Shown here: one piece after another, positions 9,097 to 18,264 of the stretch
Position numbering within the stretch: position 1 is the stretch's first letter
Layout of the letters: each line of letters begins with the position of its first letter
NCBI RefSeq assembly: GCF_010550695.1
Contig: NZ_JAAGOB010000014.1
Span: 90,282-154,281 of the forward strand
Length of the DNA: 64,000 nucleotides
DNA from: Phytoactinopolyspora alkaliphila
GTDB lineage: Bacteria > Actinomycetota > Actinomycetes > Jiangellales > Jiangellaceae
Direction of reading: 5' to 3'
The notes under the pieces: generated by a model
What the model saw: the letters and a program-made list of their open reading frames with translations, nothing else
Told to the model about the DNA's origin: nothing
Databases searched by the model: none
Program-made: the position numbers and the translations under genes

Positions 9097-9110
9097 GAGG
9101 CCGAGGCCTC
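9097..9110. terminator. Short hairpin between convergent genes
   Basis: GAGGCC-ga-GGCCTC forms a small perfect stem just before the end of the minus-strand hydrolase and after the DUF2264 stop. It is a weak candidate for a shared terminator. Confidence 0.35.
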
Positions 9111-9117
9111 TTGTCCC

Positions 9118-10212
9118 CTATCTCTGAGTGGCCGCCCGTGTCGATGCATCAAGACTCGGCGGCAAGACAGTCCGCAGTCTAGCGAGGATCGACCGGCCGA
9201 GTGCGACGTATCCCTCCGGACCGGGGTGCAGCCCATCGTGCAGGAGGGCTGCCCGCTCGAGACCGAACACGTCGAGGCCGGAGATCAGATGGATGTCGCC
9301 GTCATCCTCGCTCAACAGACGTGCCGCCTCTTCAACGGCGGACCTGACCTCGTGCAAGGTCATGCCGGTGGGGCCGACGGCGGTCTCCCGTTCCGGGCTG
9401 ATGATGGGAGACAGCACGACGATCGGCTTCCCGGGGTGGCCATCGCGAACCGTGCTCAGGAACCCCAGGATGGCCGGCAGAAACGACCGCTCGGTGAAGG
9501 TGCCCGAGCCGTAGACGTTGATCCCGAGGCACGTGATGATGACGTCAGCGGGCCGGTCCCGGATCAGCCGGGCGATCATCGGATCCAGGTGGCATTCGCT
9601 GCCGAAGCCCAGACAGGTCAGGTCCATGCCCAGATCCGCCGCCACCAGCGCCGGCCATGTCCTCGAAGGCGAGGCCGCAGCCCGGCATTGGGTGATCGAG
9701 CTACCGTAGGTGACAAGATGGGGACGGACCGCGCCGGACGCGGGCCGGACGTCGGCGCCGACGTTCACCGCCAGAGACGTGAGCCGGACGTCCCCGTACT
9801 GCGGCAGCCACAGCTCCACCGTCTTCATGCCAGCGGGTAGCGCATGGAAGGCGAAGGAACCATCCCCGATGATGGAGGACGACGCCACGTAGGAACCGTC
9901 AATGACCAGGTCAATCAACGGCGTGCGCGGCTGCTCATCGACCATTGCGGTCCCGCTGATCGTCGTAGCGTCAGCGCGGAACTCCAGGCGGATTCCCGCT
10001 TGCATCGCCGCTCGACTGCGAAGCTGCTCGCCGGGGAAGAGGTGGATCTGGCTGACCGGCAGCCGCCATCCTCGCGACCATCCGCTCGCGTGCTCGACCT
10101 CGACAGCGCCGCCCCAGGTTACTCGGTCGTCTCGAAGGTCGACATCATGGACCGCTGCTCCATTGGATTCTCCGGTGGCGCTCATGTGGATCTGTCCGTC
10201 CCGTCTCATCAC
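9118..10212 (-). CDS. SGNH/GDSL-type hydrolase with N-terminal jelly-roll domain
   Basis: The 364-residue product carries SGNH landmarks: block I TYGSSITQC with the nucleophilic serine, block III LGINVYG and block V DGLHPGPEGY with Asp-x-x-His. An N-terminal region of about 150 residues precedes the catalytic domain, as in carbohydrate esterases with a jelly-roll. There is no signal peptide, so it probably deacylates imported sugars in the cytoplasm. The GTG at 10212 is used here; internal ATGs at residues 2 and 10 are alternatives. It lies 16 bp after the Gfo/Idh gene and ends the six-gene minus unit that begins at 17175. Confidence 0.8.
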   Translation of the reverse strand: MMRRDGQIHMSATGESNGAAVHDVDLRDDRVTWGGAVEVEHASGWSRGWRLPVSQIHLFPGEQLRSRAAMQAGIRLEFRADATTISGTAMVDEQPRTPLIDLVIDGSYVASSSIIGDGSFAFHALPAGMKTVELWLPQYGDVRLTSLAVNVGADVRPASGAVRPHLVTYGSSITQCRAAASPSRTWPALVAADLGMDLTCLGFGSECHLDPMIARLIRDRPADVIITCLGINVYGSGTFTERSFLPAILGFLSTVRDGHPGKPIVVLSPIISPERETAVGPTGMTLHEVRSAVEEAARLLSEDDGDIHLISGLDVFGLERAALLHDGLHPGPEGYVALGRSILARLRTVLPPSLDASTRAATQR

Positions 10213-10228
10213 CGTGTTTGACGGATCT

Positions 10229-11269
10229 CTAGAGAAGGCCAGTCTGCTGACGCGCGCGTTCGATGATGTCGATCTGGCGGCGGACGCTGTCCGGTGTGAC
10301 GTACAGGTCGGCGCCGTGGCGGATGGTTCGCGCGAGGTGTTCGTAGTAGAGCAAGGTGCGTTTGCCGGTGGCAGGTTCGGGGGTGATGGTCTCTTCGTGC
10401 CAGTCGATGTGTTCCCCGGTGCCGTAGGCTCGGCCAGGTGCTGCGCCTTCCGCGGGTTGGAGTTCGTCGACGCTGGTGGGGTCGTACCACTTCACGTGCA
10501 GTCCGTCGGTTGTGCTGGTGAGGGTGCCGGTGGTGCCGGCGACGAACCAGGCGGGTTGTGGCATTGCCACCACGTTGCTGGATTCGAGGTCGACCAGCGG
10601 GCCGCTCTTGGGTTTGAGCACCAGTTTGGCGTGGTCTTCGGCGTCGCCGGCGGAGACTGTGCGCCTTAGGTCGGCGAGCAGCTCGATGGGTCCGTCGTCG
10701 ATGAGCAGGAGAAGCTGGTCGAGGAAGTGCGAGGCGGTGTTCGGTAGTTCGCCTCCGCCGAACTTGCGCAGGGTCTGCCAGTCCGCGCGTCGAGCGTACC
10801 GGTGTATCGCGCGGCGGATCAGCACCAGTTCACCGAGTCGGCCGGAGTCGATGACGTCGCGGATGGCCAGGAACGTCGGTTCGAAGCGGTTGTTCTGAAA
10901 GCACGTGAGCACGCGCCCGGCCTTCTCGGCGGCCGCGGTCAACGTGTCGACCTCGGCCGCGGTCTGTGCCAGCGGTTTCTCTACGACGACGTGCTTGCCG
11001 GCGGCGAGCGCGGCGAGGCCGAGCGGGACATGCGTGTGCGAGGGTGTGGCCACGATGGCGAGTTCGACGTCGGCGTTGGCGAGGAAGGCTTCGGGGTCGG
11101 TGTAGCTGGTGCAGCCAAATCGGGTTTCTGCTTCGGTGCGGCGGTCGGGGTCGGGGTCGGCGGCGGCGACGACCTGGTATTGGTCGAGTTCGGCGAGTCC
11201 GGCGGCATGGATGTTCCATCCGCTGCGGCCCAGGCCCATGAGGCCTACCCGGATCGGTGCTTCGGTCAC
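10229..11269 (-). CDS. Gfo/Idh/MocA family oxidoreductase
   Basis: A full-length 346-residue member with GLMGLGRSGWNIHAAG near residues 9-24 and VVVEKPLAQTAAEVD carrying the EKP lysine. The C-terminal domain includes FGGGELPNTASHFLDQLL, where the conserved histidine lies in a typical catalytic position. It follows the ABC binding-protein gene by about 60 bp in the same orientation, so it likely oxidises the imported sugar or its derivative with NAD(P). This is the third member of the family in the block and the most canonical; the substrate is not readable. Confidence 0.9.
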   Translation of the reverse strand: MTEAPIRVGLMGLGRSGWNIHAAGLAELDQYQVVAAADPDPDRRTEAETRFGCTSYTDPEAFLANADVELAIVATPSHTHVPLGLAALAAGKHVVVEKPLAQTAAEVDTLTAAAEKAGRVLTCFQNNRFEPTFLAIRDVIDSGRLGELVLIRRAIHRYARRADWQTLRKFGGGELPNTASHFLDQLLLLIDDGPIELLADLRRTVSAGDAEDHAKLVLKPKSGPLVDLESSNVVAMPQPAWFVAGTTGTLTSTTDGLHVKWYDPTSVDELQPAEGAAPGRAYGTGEHIDWHEETITPEPATGKRTLLYYEHLARTIRHGADLYVTPDSVRRQIDIIERARQQTGLL

Positions 11270-11328
11270 GGTGCGTGCTCTCCTCTTGTCTGCCGCTGTG
11301 GGCCGGTGACAGTCACGTGCAGGGGACG

Positions 11329-13140
11329 CTAGCCGTCAATGGTGACTCCCTTGGTGGTGAAGATGGTGGGATAGATCCACGGCTTGAGGTTCTGCACCCG
11401 TGGTTTGACCAGGAGGTTGTAGCCGCCCCAGAGCACGGGGATGAGCGTGTATGTCTCGTTCCACGCAGTCGATGCCTGGATCAGCAGGTCGTTCTGCGTC
11501 GCCTCATCTCGCTCCCCAATGGCTTCCCGGAGCAGGGTGACGCATTCCTCTAGCTCGGGGTGACGGTTGCCTTCGATCATCGCGTACACGTCGGCCGGCG
11601 CGGTGCCGTTCTCTTGGGCAGCCAGCACGTCCTCGCCGATCTCGGGCGGTACCAGGTTCGTGCCGTTGATGGTCGGCGCGCCGGGAATCGCGGACTGGGC
11701 GGTAGCGAGGAATGTGGGTGGGTTGATCGCTCCGTTCTGGATGTAGAAGCCGGTGTAGTCCTCCGGGTGCACCGCGTCGCGTTTCTCGACGTAGACGCCG
11801 ATCTCGACGATGTCGAGTTCAACGTTAATGTTGAGGTTCTCGCGCCACATCTGGGCGATTGCTTCCACCCACGGGCTTTGCTGAAAGTCCAGCAGGCTAA
11901 CGGTCGGCATGCCCTCGCCGTCGGCATAACCGGCATCTTGCAGCAGGCTCTGGGCTTGGTCCACGTTGTATTCGATGCCGGGAACTTGGTCGTATTCCGG
12001 GACCGCGGACGGAACGAGCGAATTTCCGGCAACGGCCGGCTTGGCCACGCCTGCCAGCGCCTCACGGTCGATGGACATGGCCAGCGCCTGGCGGACGCGT
12101 ACATCATGAAGAGCCGGGTTCTTGCTGTTCATGACGATGAGCCGGCGGACCTGGTTGGTGGGTGAGGTCATGAGTTCGTCGGCGACGTCGGAGGTGGTGA
12201 CGGCTTCGAGGTCGTCCTCGATGCGGCCGGTGATGTCGATCTCGCCTTGCTGGTAGGCGAGCAGGTCGGCTGTGGTGCCGCCGTCGTTGAACGTCACCTC
12301 CCACCGATCCAGGTAGTAGCTGTCTGCGTCCCAGTAGTGTTCGTTGGGCAGCAGAACGGCGCCTTGATTGACCCGGAATGAGTCAAGCACATACGCGCCA
12401 TTGCTGACCCAGTTCTCCGGGTCCAGCCACGCCTCGCCGAGTTCCTCTACGGTGGCTGGGTGAAGCGGCAGCGCCCAGTATCCGGCGAGATGGATGAGGA
12501 AGTCGGGGTTGGGCTCTTCAAGGGTGAGCTCGAAGGTGGCGTCGTCGAGGGCGGTCACGCCGACGGTAGTGAAGTCGGTAGTCTCGCCGTTCATGTAGGC
12601 GCCTGCGCCGACGATACGGGTGGTTGAGGCATTGAACGACGGCGCTCCTTCGCCGGCGATGCCAGGGGTGAGGATGCGCTTCCAGTTCCACTCGAAATCG
12701 CTGACGGTGACAGGGTCGCCGTTGGACCACGTCGCGTCGGAGCGCAGGTGGAAGGTGTAGGTGAGGCCGTCGTTGGAGATGTCCCAGGACTCCGCCACAC
12801 CGGGAAGCACCTGGGAGGGATCGTCGGCGTCGATGACGACGAGGCCTTCCCAGAGCCCGATCATCATGATCTGCCCGAATGACGAATTGCCCGACACTGC
12901 CGGGTCGAGGTGGGTGACCGGGATCATGGATTGCCGTAGTGTGCCGCCGCGCTGCGGCTCGCTTCCGCCACCACTATTGTTGGCGTCGTCCTCGTCGCTG
13001 GTGTTGTTGTCACTGCCGTCGTCGCCGAACCCGCACGCTGCGGAGGCTGCCGCGGCTGCGGCGATGGTGGCGGCGAGAAACGTCCGTCGACCGATGAGTT
13101 GTGGCACGTTGTCGACTATGTTGCGGGTAGCGCGTGTCAT
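11329..13140 (-). CDS. ABC transporter substrate-binding lipoprotein, family 5 (dipeptide/oligosaccharide type)
   Basis: The 603-residue precursor has an N-terminal GRRTFLAAT twin-arginine-like motif and an alanine-rich segment ending at a lipobox ASAAC, then a Ser/Asn/Asp-rich linker, so it is an anchored lipoprotein. The mature part shows family 5 features: LRQSMIPVTHLDPAVSGN, FHLRSDATWSNGDPVTVSDF and VRQALAMSIDREALAGVA. GGAG is positioned before the ATG. Family 5 binding proteins carry peptides, nickel or oligosaccharides. Linkage to glycan genes here favours a saccharide, which is inference. It completes the importer encoded upstream in the same unit. Confidence 0.9.
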   Translation of the reverse strand: MTRATRNIVDNVPQLIGRRTFLAATIAAAAAASAACGFGDDGSDNNTSDEDDANNSGGGSEPQRGGTLRQSMIPVTHLDPAVSGNSSFGQIMMIGLWEGLVVIDADDPSQVLPGVAESWDISNDGLTYTFHLRSDATWSNGDPVTVSDFEWNWKRILTPGIAGEGAPSFNASTTRIVGAGAYMNGETTDFTTVGVTALDDATFELTLEEPNPDFLIHLAGYWALPLHPATVEELGEAWLDPENWVSNGAYVLDSFRVNQGAVLLPNEHYWDADSYYLDRWEVTFNDGGTTADLLAYQQGEIDITGRIEDDLEAVTTSDVADELMTSPTNQVRRLIVMNSKNPALHDVRVRQALAMSIDREALAGVAKPAVAGNSLVPSAVPEYDQVPGIEYNVDQAQSLLQDAGYADGEGMPTVSLLDFQQSPWVEAIAQMWRENLNINVELDIVEIGVYVEKRDAVHPEDYTGFYIQNGAINPPTFLATAQSAIPGAPTINGTNLVPPEIGEDVLAAQENGTAPADVYAMIEGNRHPELEECVTLLREAIGERDEATQNDLLIQASTAWNETYTLIPVLWGGYNLLVKPRVQNLKPWIYPTIFTTKGVTIDG

Positions 13141-13238
13141 CGCTGGAACTCCTTCACTGAAGCTATGACGACTTGACCCGGCCGGATACTGGCGGGTTGT
13201 GTGTCTCGGACCGCGCCCGTGCGCGGGTGTTTGTTGTT

Positions 13239-15131
13239 CTAGGTGCTGTTTGCACCGGTCGTTGCTGCGGACCGGGTAGCGCGTGCGCCGTGGGCTGTGG
13301 TGCGGACCCAGTGGCGTGGGCTGGATTCGATCAGCTGGCCGGTGGTGTCTATTGGGGGGGTGTCGCGGCTGGTTGTGCCGGGGGTGGGTGCTGGCTGGCG
13401 GTGGATGGGCAGGACCGCGGCGAGGAGAGCTTGGGTGTAGGGGTGCTCGGGGTGGGTGAAGAGTTCCTGGGTGGGGGCGGCTTCAACGATGTGTCCGTTG
13501 GCCATGACGATGATGCGGTCGCACAGTTGCTGGGCCACGGCGAGGTTATGGGTGATGAACAGCATTGACAGCCCGAGCCGGTTCTTGAGGTCTTGGAGAA
13601 GATCGAGGACTTGGGCTTGGATGGACACGTCGAGTGCGGAGGTGGGTTCGTCACACACGAGCAGGTCGGGTTCCAGCGCGAGGGCGCGGGCGATGGCGAC
13701 GCGTTGTTGCTGTCCGCCGGAGAACTGCCTCGGGTATTGATCGACCCGCTCCTGCGGGATCCCGACGAGGTCGAGAAGTTCGATCGCGCGGGCGCGGCGG
13801 CTCGTGGTGGTGCCGACCTTGTGCACCCTTAGGGGCTCAGCGACGTTCGCTGCGATGGTCTGGTGCGGGAGCAGAGAGGCGTAGGGGTTCTGGAACACCA
13901 TCTGCACCCGTCGTCGCCATGCTTTCAACGGCGCACCGGTGAGGGTGAGCACGTCGGTGCCGTCGAAGGCGACACTGCCGGCCGTGGGGTCAATGAGGCG
14001 AGTGAGCAGCCGGGCCAGGGTCGATTTCCCACTGCCGGATTCGCCGACCACGCCGACGGTCTCACCCTTGGTGATGGTCAGGTCCACGTCTGTGACGGCG
14101 GGAACGTCGCCTCCGCGGCCGTGGAACACCTTCGCCAGATCCCGCACCAGCACCAGATCCCGCCCACCGCCAGCTGACTCGGTCCTGGCGGCACGCGGCT
14201 GAATGCCGATGGATTCACTGCCAGTCGCGGTGGTTTCGCCGGCGGTGTCAGTAGAGGTGTCGCCGCCGTTGCCGTTGTTGTCGGTGGTGGTGTCGAGGGC
14301 GGCGTTGAGGAGTTGCTGGGAGTATGCGTGTTGGGGTGTGGTGATGAAGGAGCGCAGGGGTGCTGTTTCGACGACGTGGCCGTGGCGCATGACGATAATG
14401 TCGTCGCAGAGGTATTTCGCGACGCCGAGGTCGTGGGTGATCATCACCAGTGCGAGTCCGTCTTCGCGGCGCAGGTCTTTGAGGAGGTCGAGGACTTGGC
14501 GTTGAACGGTGACGTCCAGGGCGGTGGTGGGCTCGTCCGCGATCAGCAACTGCGGCCTTGCGGCGATGGCCATGGCGATCATGGCACGTTGGCGCTGCCC
14601 GCCGGAGAGCTGGAACGGATACATCCGGATCCGCCGGTGTGGTTCCGGGATCCCGACCCTCTCCAGCGCCTCGACCGCGAGGTTCAGTGCTTGCTTGCGG
14701 TTGGTGGTGCCGTGCCAGCGCAGATGCTCGGTCAACTGCACCTTGAGCGTGCGGGTGGGGTTGAGCGCGGACATGGCGTTCTGGAACACCATCCCGATCC
14801 GGGCGCCACGCACTCGCCGCAACTGTGTCTCGGGCATGCCGATGAGGTCCTGCCCGTCGAAGACGGCCTGACCGGTGACGTGTGCCGTCTCCGGGAGCAC
14901 CCCGAGTATCGCCCGCATCGACACCGTCTTCCCAGACCCGGATTCCCCGACGATCGCAACCGACCCGCCGGCTGGGATCTGCATCGACAACCCGTCCACG
15001 ACGGTGGACCCCGGTCCCGTTCGGGGCCGGGTGAACGTTACCCGCAGATCGGTCACGGACAACACCGTCCCGCCTGAGGTATGCGATGTCGTCGCACGCC
15101 CATCTGCGGTTGTGCTCGAGTTCGTGCTCAT
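13239..15131 (-). CDS. Fused double ABC ATPase (DppD-DppF type)
   Basis: Two nucleotide-binding domains are joined in 630 residues. The first has Walker A GESGSGKT near residues 62-69, signature LSGGQRQRAM and Walker B LLIADEPTTALD. The second has GESGSGKST, FSGGQQQRVAIARAL and LLVCDEPTSALD. A low-complexity Thr/Gly/Asn linker separates them. The C-terminus of the second half keeps the oligopeptide-transporter extension. The start overlaps the permease stop as ATGA and has GAGGAGG upstream. It powers the importer with the two permeases; single-chain fusions of this kind are common in actinomycetes. Confidence 0.93.
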   Translation of the reverse strand: MSTNSSTTADGRATTSHTSGGTVLSVTDLRVTFTRPRTGPGSTVVDGLSMQIPAGGSVAIVGESGSGKTVSMRAILGVLPETAHVTGQAVFDGQDLIGMPETQLRRVRGARIGMVFQNAMSALNPTRTLKVQLTEHLRWHGTTNRKQALNLAVEALERVGIPEPHRRIRMYPFQLSGGQRQRAMIAMAIAARPQLLIADEPTTALDVTVQRQVLDLLKDLRREDGLALVMITHDLGVAKYLCDDIIVMRHGHVVETAPLRSFITTPQHAYSQQLLNAALDTTTDNNGNGGDTSTDTAGETTATGSESIGIQPRAARTESAGGGRDLVLVRDLAKVFHGRGGDVPAVTDVDLTITKGETVGVVGESGSGKSTLARLLTRLIDPTAGSVAFDGTDVLTLTGAPLKAWRRRVQMVFQNPYASLLPHQTIAANVAEPLRVHKVGTTTSRRARAIELLDLVGIPQERVDQYPRQFSGGQQQRVAIARALALEPDLLVCDEPTSALDVSIQAQVLDLLQDLKNRLGLSMLFITHNLAVAQQLCDRIIVMANGHIVEAAPTQELFTHPEHPYTQALLAAVLPIHRQPAPTPGTTSRDTPPIDTTGQLIESSPRHWVRTTAHGARATRSAATTGANST

Positions 15132-16087
15132 GCGTGGTCCTCCTCGCTGGAGTCGAACGCATCGCGGAGACCGTCGCCCATCCAGGTGAACGCGAGCATG
15201 GTGAGGCTGAACAGTGCTAGGGGCGCGGCGATCAGGTGCGGGTTGGCCAGCACATAGGTGTATCCGTCGATGATCATCCCGCCCCAGCTGGGTGTGGGCG
15301 GAGCGACCCCCAGACCGAGCAGCGCTAGCCCGGACTCGGCGATGATCGCCCCCGGGATCGCGAAACTCGTGGTGACCAGCAGCGGGCCGACCGCGTTCGG
15401 CAGAATGTGGCGCACGGTGATCGCCACCCCGCCGGTGCCGATCGACCGAGCCGCCTCGACATACTCAAAGTTCTTGATCTTCAATACCTGTGCGCGGACC
15501 AGGCGGGCCTGGGTGACCCAGCCGGCGATCCCGATCGCCAGGATGATCGCGAACACCGAGCGTCCCATGATCACCACCAGCAGCACCGAGAACAGGTAGC
15601 TCGGGAACGCATACATCACATCGGTGAACGACATCAGCAGTGACTCGGCCTTGCCGCCGCGCCAGCCTGCCCACAGCCCCACTCCGAGCGCCACGATGAG
15701 CGCGACCAGCTCGGCGGCGAATCCGATCATCAACGCCGTGCGCAGGGAGTACAGCAGCCGGGAGAACACGTCGCGGCCCAACTGGTCCGTGCCTAGCAGA
15801 TGACCATCGGCCAGCGGCGGCAACAACCGCGCGGTCAGGTCCTGCTCGGTGTACGAGTACGGCGCAAGCACCGGCGCCGCTACGGCGACCATCACCAGCA
15901 CTCCGACAAAGATCAGACTGCCCAACGCAAGCCGGTTGCGTTTGAACCGGACCCAACCTCGCCCCAGCTCGCTCTGCGCCCGCATCCGGTCACCGGAACC
16001 ACCACCATGACCAGGACCATCGCTAGTGTCGTTAGCCGATGCAGGAGCCGCGGCGATGCCCTGCCTGATCTGCTCAAGACTGCTCAT
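15128..16087 (-). CDS. ABC transporter permease, DppC-like
   Basis: The chosen ATG at 16087 overlaps the upstream permease stop (ATGA) and gives 319 residues; a longer open frame upstream is Arg-rich and implausible. A cytoplasmic N-terminus of about 60 residues is followed by a first membrane helix (LALGSLIFVGVLVMVAVAAP), then the DppC region with GTDQLGRDVFSRLLYSLRTA and the ATPase-coupling EAA loop EAARSIGTGGVAITVRHILP. It pairs with the DppB-like permease and the fused ATPase. Confidence 0.92.
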   Translation of the reverse strand: MSSLEQIRQGIAAAPASANDTSDGPGHGGGSGDRMRAQSELGRGWVRFKRNRLALGSLIFVGVLVMVAVAAPVLAPYSYTEQDLTARLLPPLADGHLLGTDQLGRDVFSRLLYSLRTALMIGFAAELVALIVALGVGLWAGWRGGKAESLLMSFTDVMYAFPSYLFSVLLVVIMGRSVFAIILAIGIAGWVTQARLVRAQVLKIKNFEYVEAARSIGTGGVAITVRHILPNAVGPLLVTTSFAIPGAIIAESGLALLGLGVAPPTPSWGGMIIDGYTYVLANPHLIAAPLALFSLTMLAFTWMGDGLRDAFDSSEEDHA

Positions 16088-17175
16088 CCCCGCGCCCCCA
16101 TACTCGTCGCCGCGTCCGGCGATCCCGCAGCAGGTGACCCGCCACCACCGCCGTCGTGATCGGTGTTGTTGCCGAGAACCGGCGAGCCCCGCAACATCCT
16201 GGGGCGTTTCGGCCGGCGCCACCTACTGTCGGCGCGTTGCTGATGCCGGATCCTCGGATCGAGCAAGCCATAGGCGAGATCCACAATCAAATTCATCACC
16301 ATCAACACCAACGCGAAGAACAACGTGGTGCCCATCAGCAGCGGCATATCCCGTGTCCTCGCCGCCAGCGTGAACAATCGCCCCAAACCCGGAATCCCCA
16401 GGAGGACTTCCACAAAGACGGTCCCGGTCGCCAGGGCGGCGAAGATCGGGCCAACCACCGTGACCAGCGGGATCAACGAGTTCCTCAGTACATGGCGCAC
16501 CAACACCACACGTTTGGTGCCGCCTTTCGCCAACGCCGCCACCACATATTCATCCCGCAGCGCCTCCAGCATCGATGAGCGCACATATCGCGCCAGCATC
16601 GCCGTGGGCTGCACCGCCAAGGCCACCACTGGAATGATCATGTATTCGGGACCATTCCACCCCCGCACCGGCAACCAGCCGAATCCCACCGAGAAGATCA
16701 ACACCAGCACCAACGCGAACAGATACCCCGGCAGCGCCTGGATCGTGGTCAGCGTGAAAATCGACCCGTAGTCGGCAAGCTTGTCCTTCTTCACCGCCGC
16801 CAGCATCCCGATCGGAATCGCGACCAGCAGCGTCAGCAACGTCGCCGGCACCGCCAACGACAGCGACACCGGGAACGCCTCACCGATCAACTCCTCCACC
16901 GTGGTCTGCGGGTACTTATATGTCGGCCCCATGTCCCAGGTCGCCAAGCCCCGCATGAACGTCGCGTACTGCTCCCACGCCGGCACCTCGTCGCCATACC
17001 GACCGGCCAAACCACCGTCATCTGACGACGCCTGATCACCCAACGCCGTCGAACCGACATCGGCCAGATCCGAGAACGACCCCGGAACCAGTTGCAACAG
17101 CCCAAAGGTGATGATCGACACCACGACGAGCGACAGCGTCAACCGCACCAACCGACGAGCCATGAATCTCAACAT
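16084..17175 (-). CDS. ABC transporter permease, DppB-like
   Basis: A 363-residue membrane protein starting ARRLVRLTLSLVVVSIITFG, with a periplasmic loop, and the DppB EAA loop (VAALAKGGTKRVVLVRHVLR) followed by LGIPGLGRLFTLAARTRD. The C-terminal 60 residues beyond DPRIR are Arg/Gly-rich and unusual for the family. GAGGAG precedes the ATG. It is the first gene of the six-gene minus unit (17175 to 9118), with operator C 176 bp upstream. Confidence 0.92.
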   Translation of the reverse strand: MLRFMARRLVRLTLSLVVVSIITFGLLQLVPGSFSDLADVGSTALGDQASSDDGGLAGRYGDEVPAWEQYATFMRGLATWDMGPTYKYPQTTVEELIGEAFPVSLSLAVPATLLTLLVAIPIGMLAAVKKDKLADYGSIFTLTTIQALPGYLFALVLVLIFSVGFGWLPVRGWNGPEYMIIPVVALAVQPTAMLARYVRSSMLEALRDEYVVAALAKGGTKRVVLVRHVLRNSLIPLVTVVGPIFAALATGTVFVEVLLGIPGLGRLFTLAARTRDMPLLMGTTLFFALVLMVMNLIVDLAYGLLDPRIRHQQRADSRWRRPKRPRMLRGSPVLGNNTDHDGGGGGSPAAGSPDAATSMGARG

Positions 17176-17487
17176 GGTTCACGCTCCTCTCGCGGCGTCG
17201 CTGTTCTTCATACGTCCGGTGGCGCAACCAGGGAGTTGTGCACCGCTTGGATAATGCGGGGAGGCGGAACTCACTATCGGGAAACCTCCAAGGTGCCCGG
17301 TAGCGGGCATTGCGGCCGTCCGGTACGCGCGCTGCCAGAATCATGGCACCACTCAGGTCCTAGGTCAAGAGTTTGCTTATGTTGCGGCAAGGGTTTCTGC
17401 GCTGGACATCACACGTCGGCAGGCACGGGCTATCCTCGCTGACCGATGCGAGCGACAGGTCGCATCGGGCGAGCCTGTCCGATGAGA
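17176..17487. other. Promoter interval of the importer unit
   Basis: About 310 bases without a recognisable gene, lying between the 3' end of the creatininase-like gene and the 5' end of the DppB-like gene, both on the minus strand. Its only notable content is operator C at 17351-17365. Confidence 0.6.
17351..17365. promoter_or_regulatory. Operator copy C of the regional palindrome
   Basis: ACTCAGGTCCTAGGT matches ACYTAGGWCCTARGT at 14 of 15 positions. It lies upstream of the six-gene importer/dehydrogenase/esterase unit on the minus strand. Confidence 0.7.
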
Positions 17488-18264
17488 TTACGCAGTGACC
17501 TGGCTGGACCGATGGAAATCGACGATGAAGCGGGCCACGGCATCGCTGATGTTCTCCAGAGCCTTCTCACCGGTATCAGCGTTGGCCCGGCTGGAGTCGT
17601 CGGTCCGACCGTCGCTGAGCTGCCAGATGCCAGGCTGGCGTATCACGGCTTCGCGCGCTCCGAGGCGTACCAGCGGCTGAACCGATTCCTCGGCCGGAGG
17701 GAACTGGTCGGAGCGGACTCGATCCGGATGGAGAGCTAACAAGCACGAGGTTTCGAACCCGCCCGCATGCCCGGGCACCGGGCCGACATCCAGGTTCATG
17801 TCGCGCAGGGCATCTGCCGCACAGGTCCAGTACGAGGTGCCTGCGACATGCATGTCGAGACCGTTCTCGACGACGAGCCGGTCACCTACGGCGCGGACGG
17901 CCGCGTCATTGCCGCCATGCCCGTTGATGAAGATCAGCCGCCTGAACCCGGACGCGTGCAGGCTGGTGCCGATGTCCGTGAGCACCTGAAGGTAGGTGAG
18001 CATGCCGATGCTGACGGTCCCGCCGAATGGCAGGTGGTGATGAGCGAATCCGAACGGCAAGGTCGGTGCGACGACCACCGGGACGTCGAGCGCCGCCTGG
18101 GTGGCCGCGCGTTCTGCTATGTCGGTGACGATCGCGGAGTCCGCGCAGACGGGCAGGTGCGGGCCGTGCTGCTCGGTGGAGCCGAGGGGCACCAACACCG
18201 TGGCCCGCGGCGCGAGCCGGGCCAGCTCGTCGCGCGTCAGGTGATCAAGTCTCGCGGTGGTCAT
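17488..18264 (-). CDS. Creatininase family metal-dependent amidohydrolase
   Basis: Using the ATG at 18264 gives 258 residues; the longer upstream frame is proline-rich and overlaps the previous gene too far. Family signatures are clear: PLGSTEQHGPHLPVCADS with metal-binding Glu, His and Asp, FINGHGGNDAAV, and HAGGFETSCLLAL with the second metal Glu. Creatininase-family enzymes hydrolyse cyclic amides or act as formamide and sugar-linked amide hydrolases, using two metals. It overlaps the upstream epimerase-like gene by 20 bp as the last gene of a four-gene unit. Its presence suggests that the substrate or an intermediate contains an amide or lactam. Confidence 0.88.
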   Translation of the reverse strand: MTTARLDHLTRDELARLAPRATVLVPLGSTEQHGPHLPVCADSAIVTDIAERAATQAALDVPVVVAPTLPFGFAHHHLPFGGTVSIGMLTYLQVLTDIGTSLHASGFRRLIFINGHGGNDAAVRAVGDRLVVENGLDMHVAGTSYWTCAADALRDMNLDVGPVPGHAGGFETSCLLALHPDRVRSDQFPPAEESVQPLVRLGAREAVIRQPGIWQLSDGRTDDSSRANADTGEKALENISDAVARFIVDFHRSSQVTA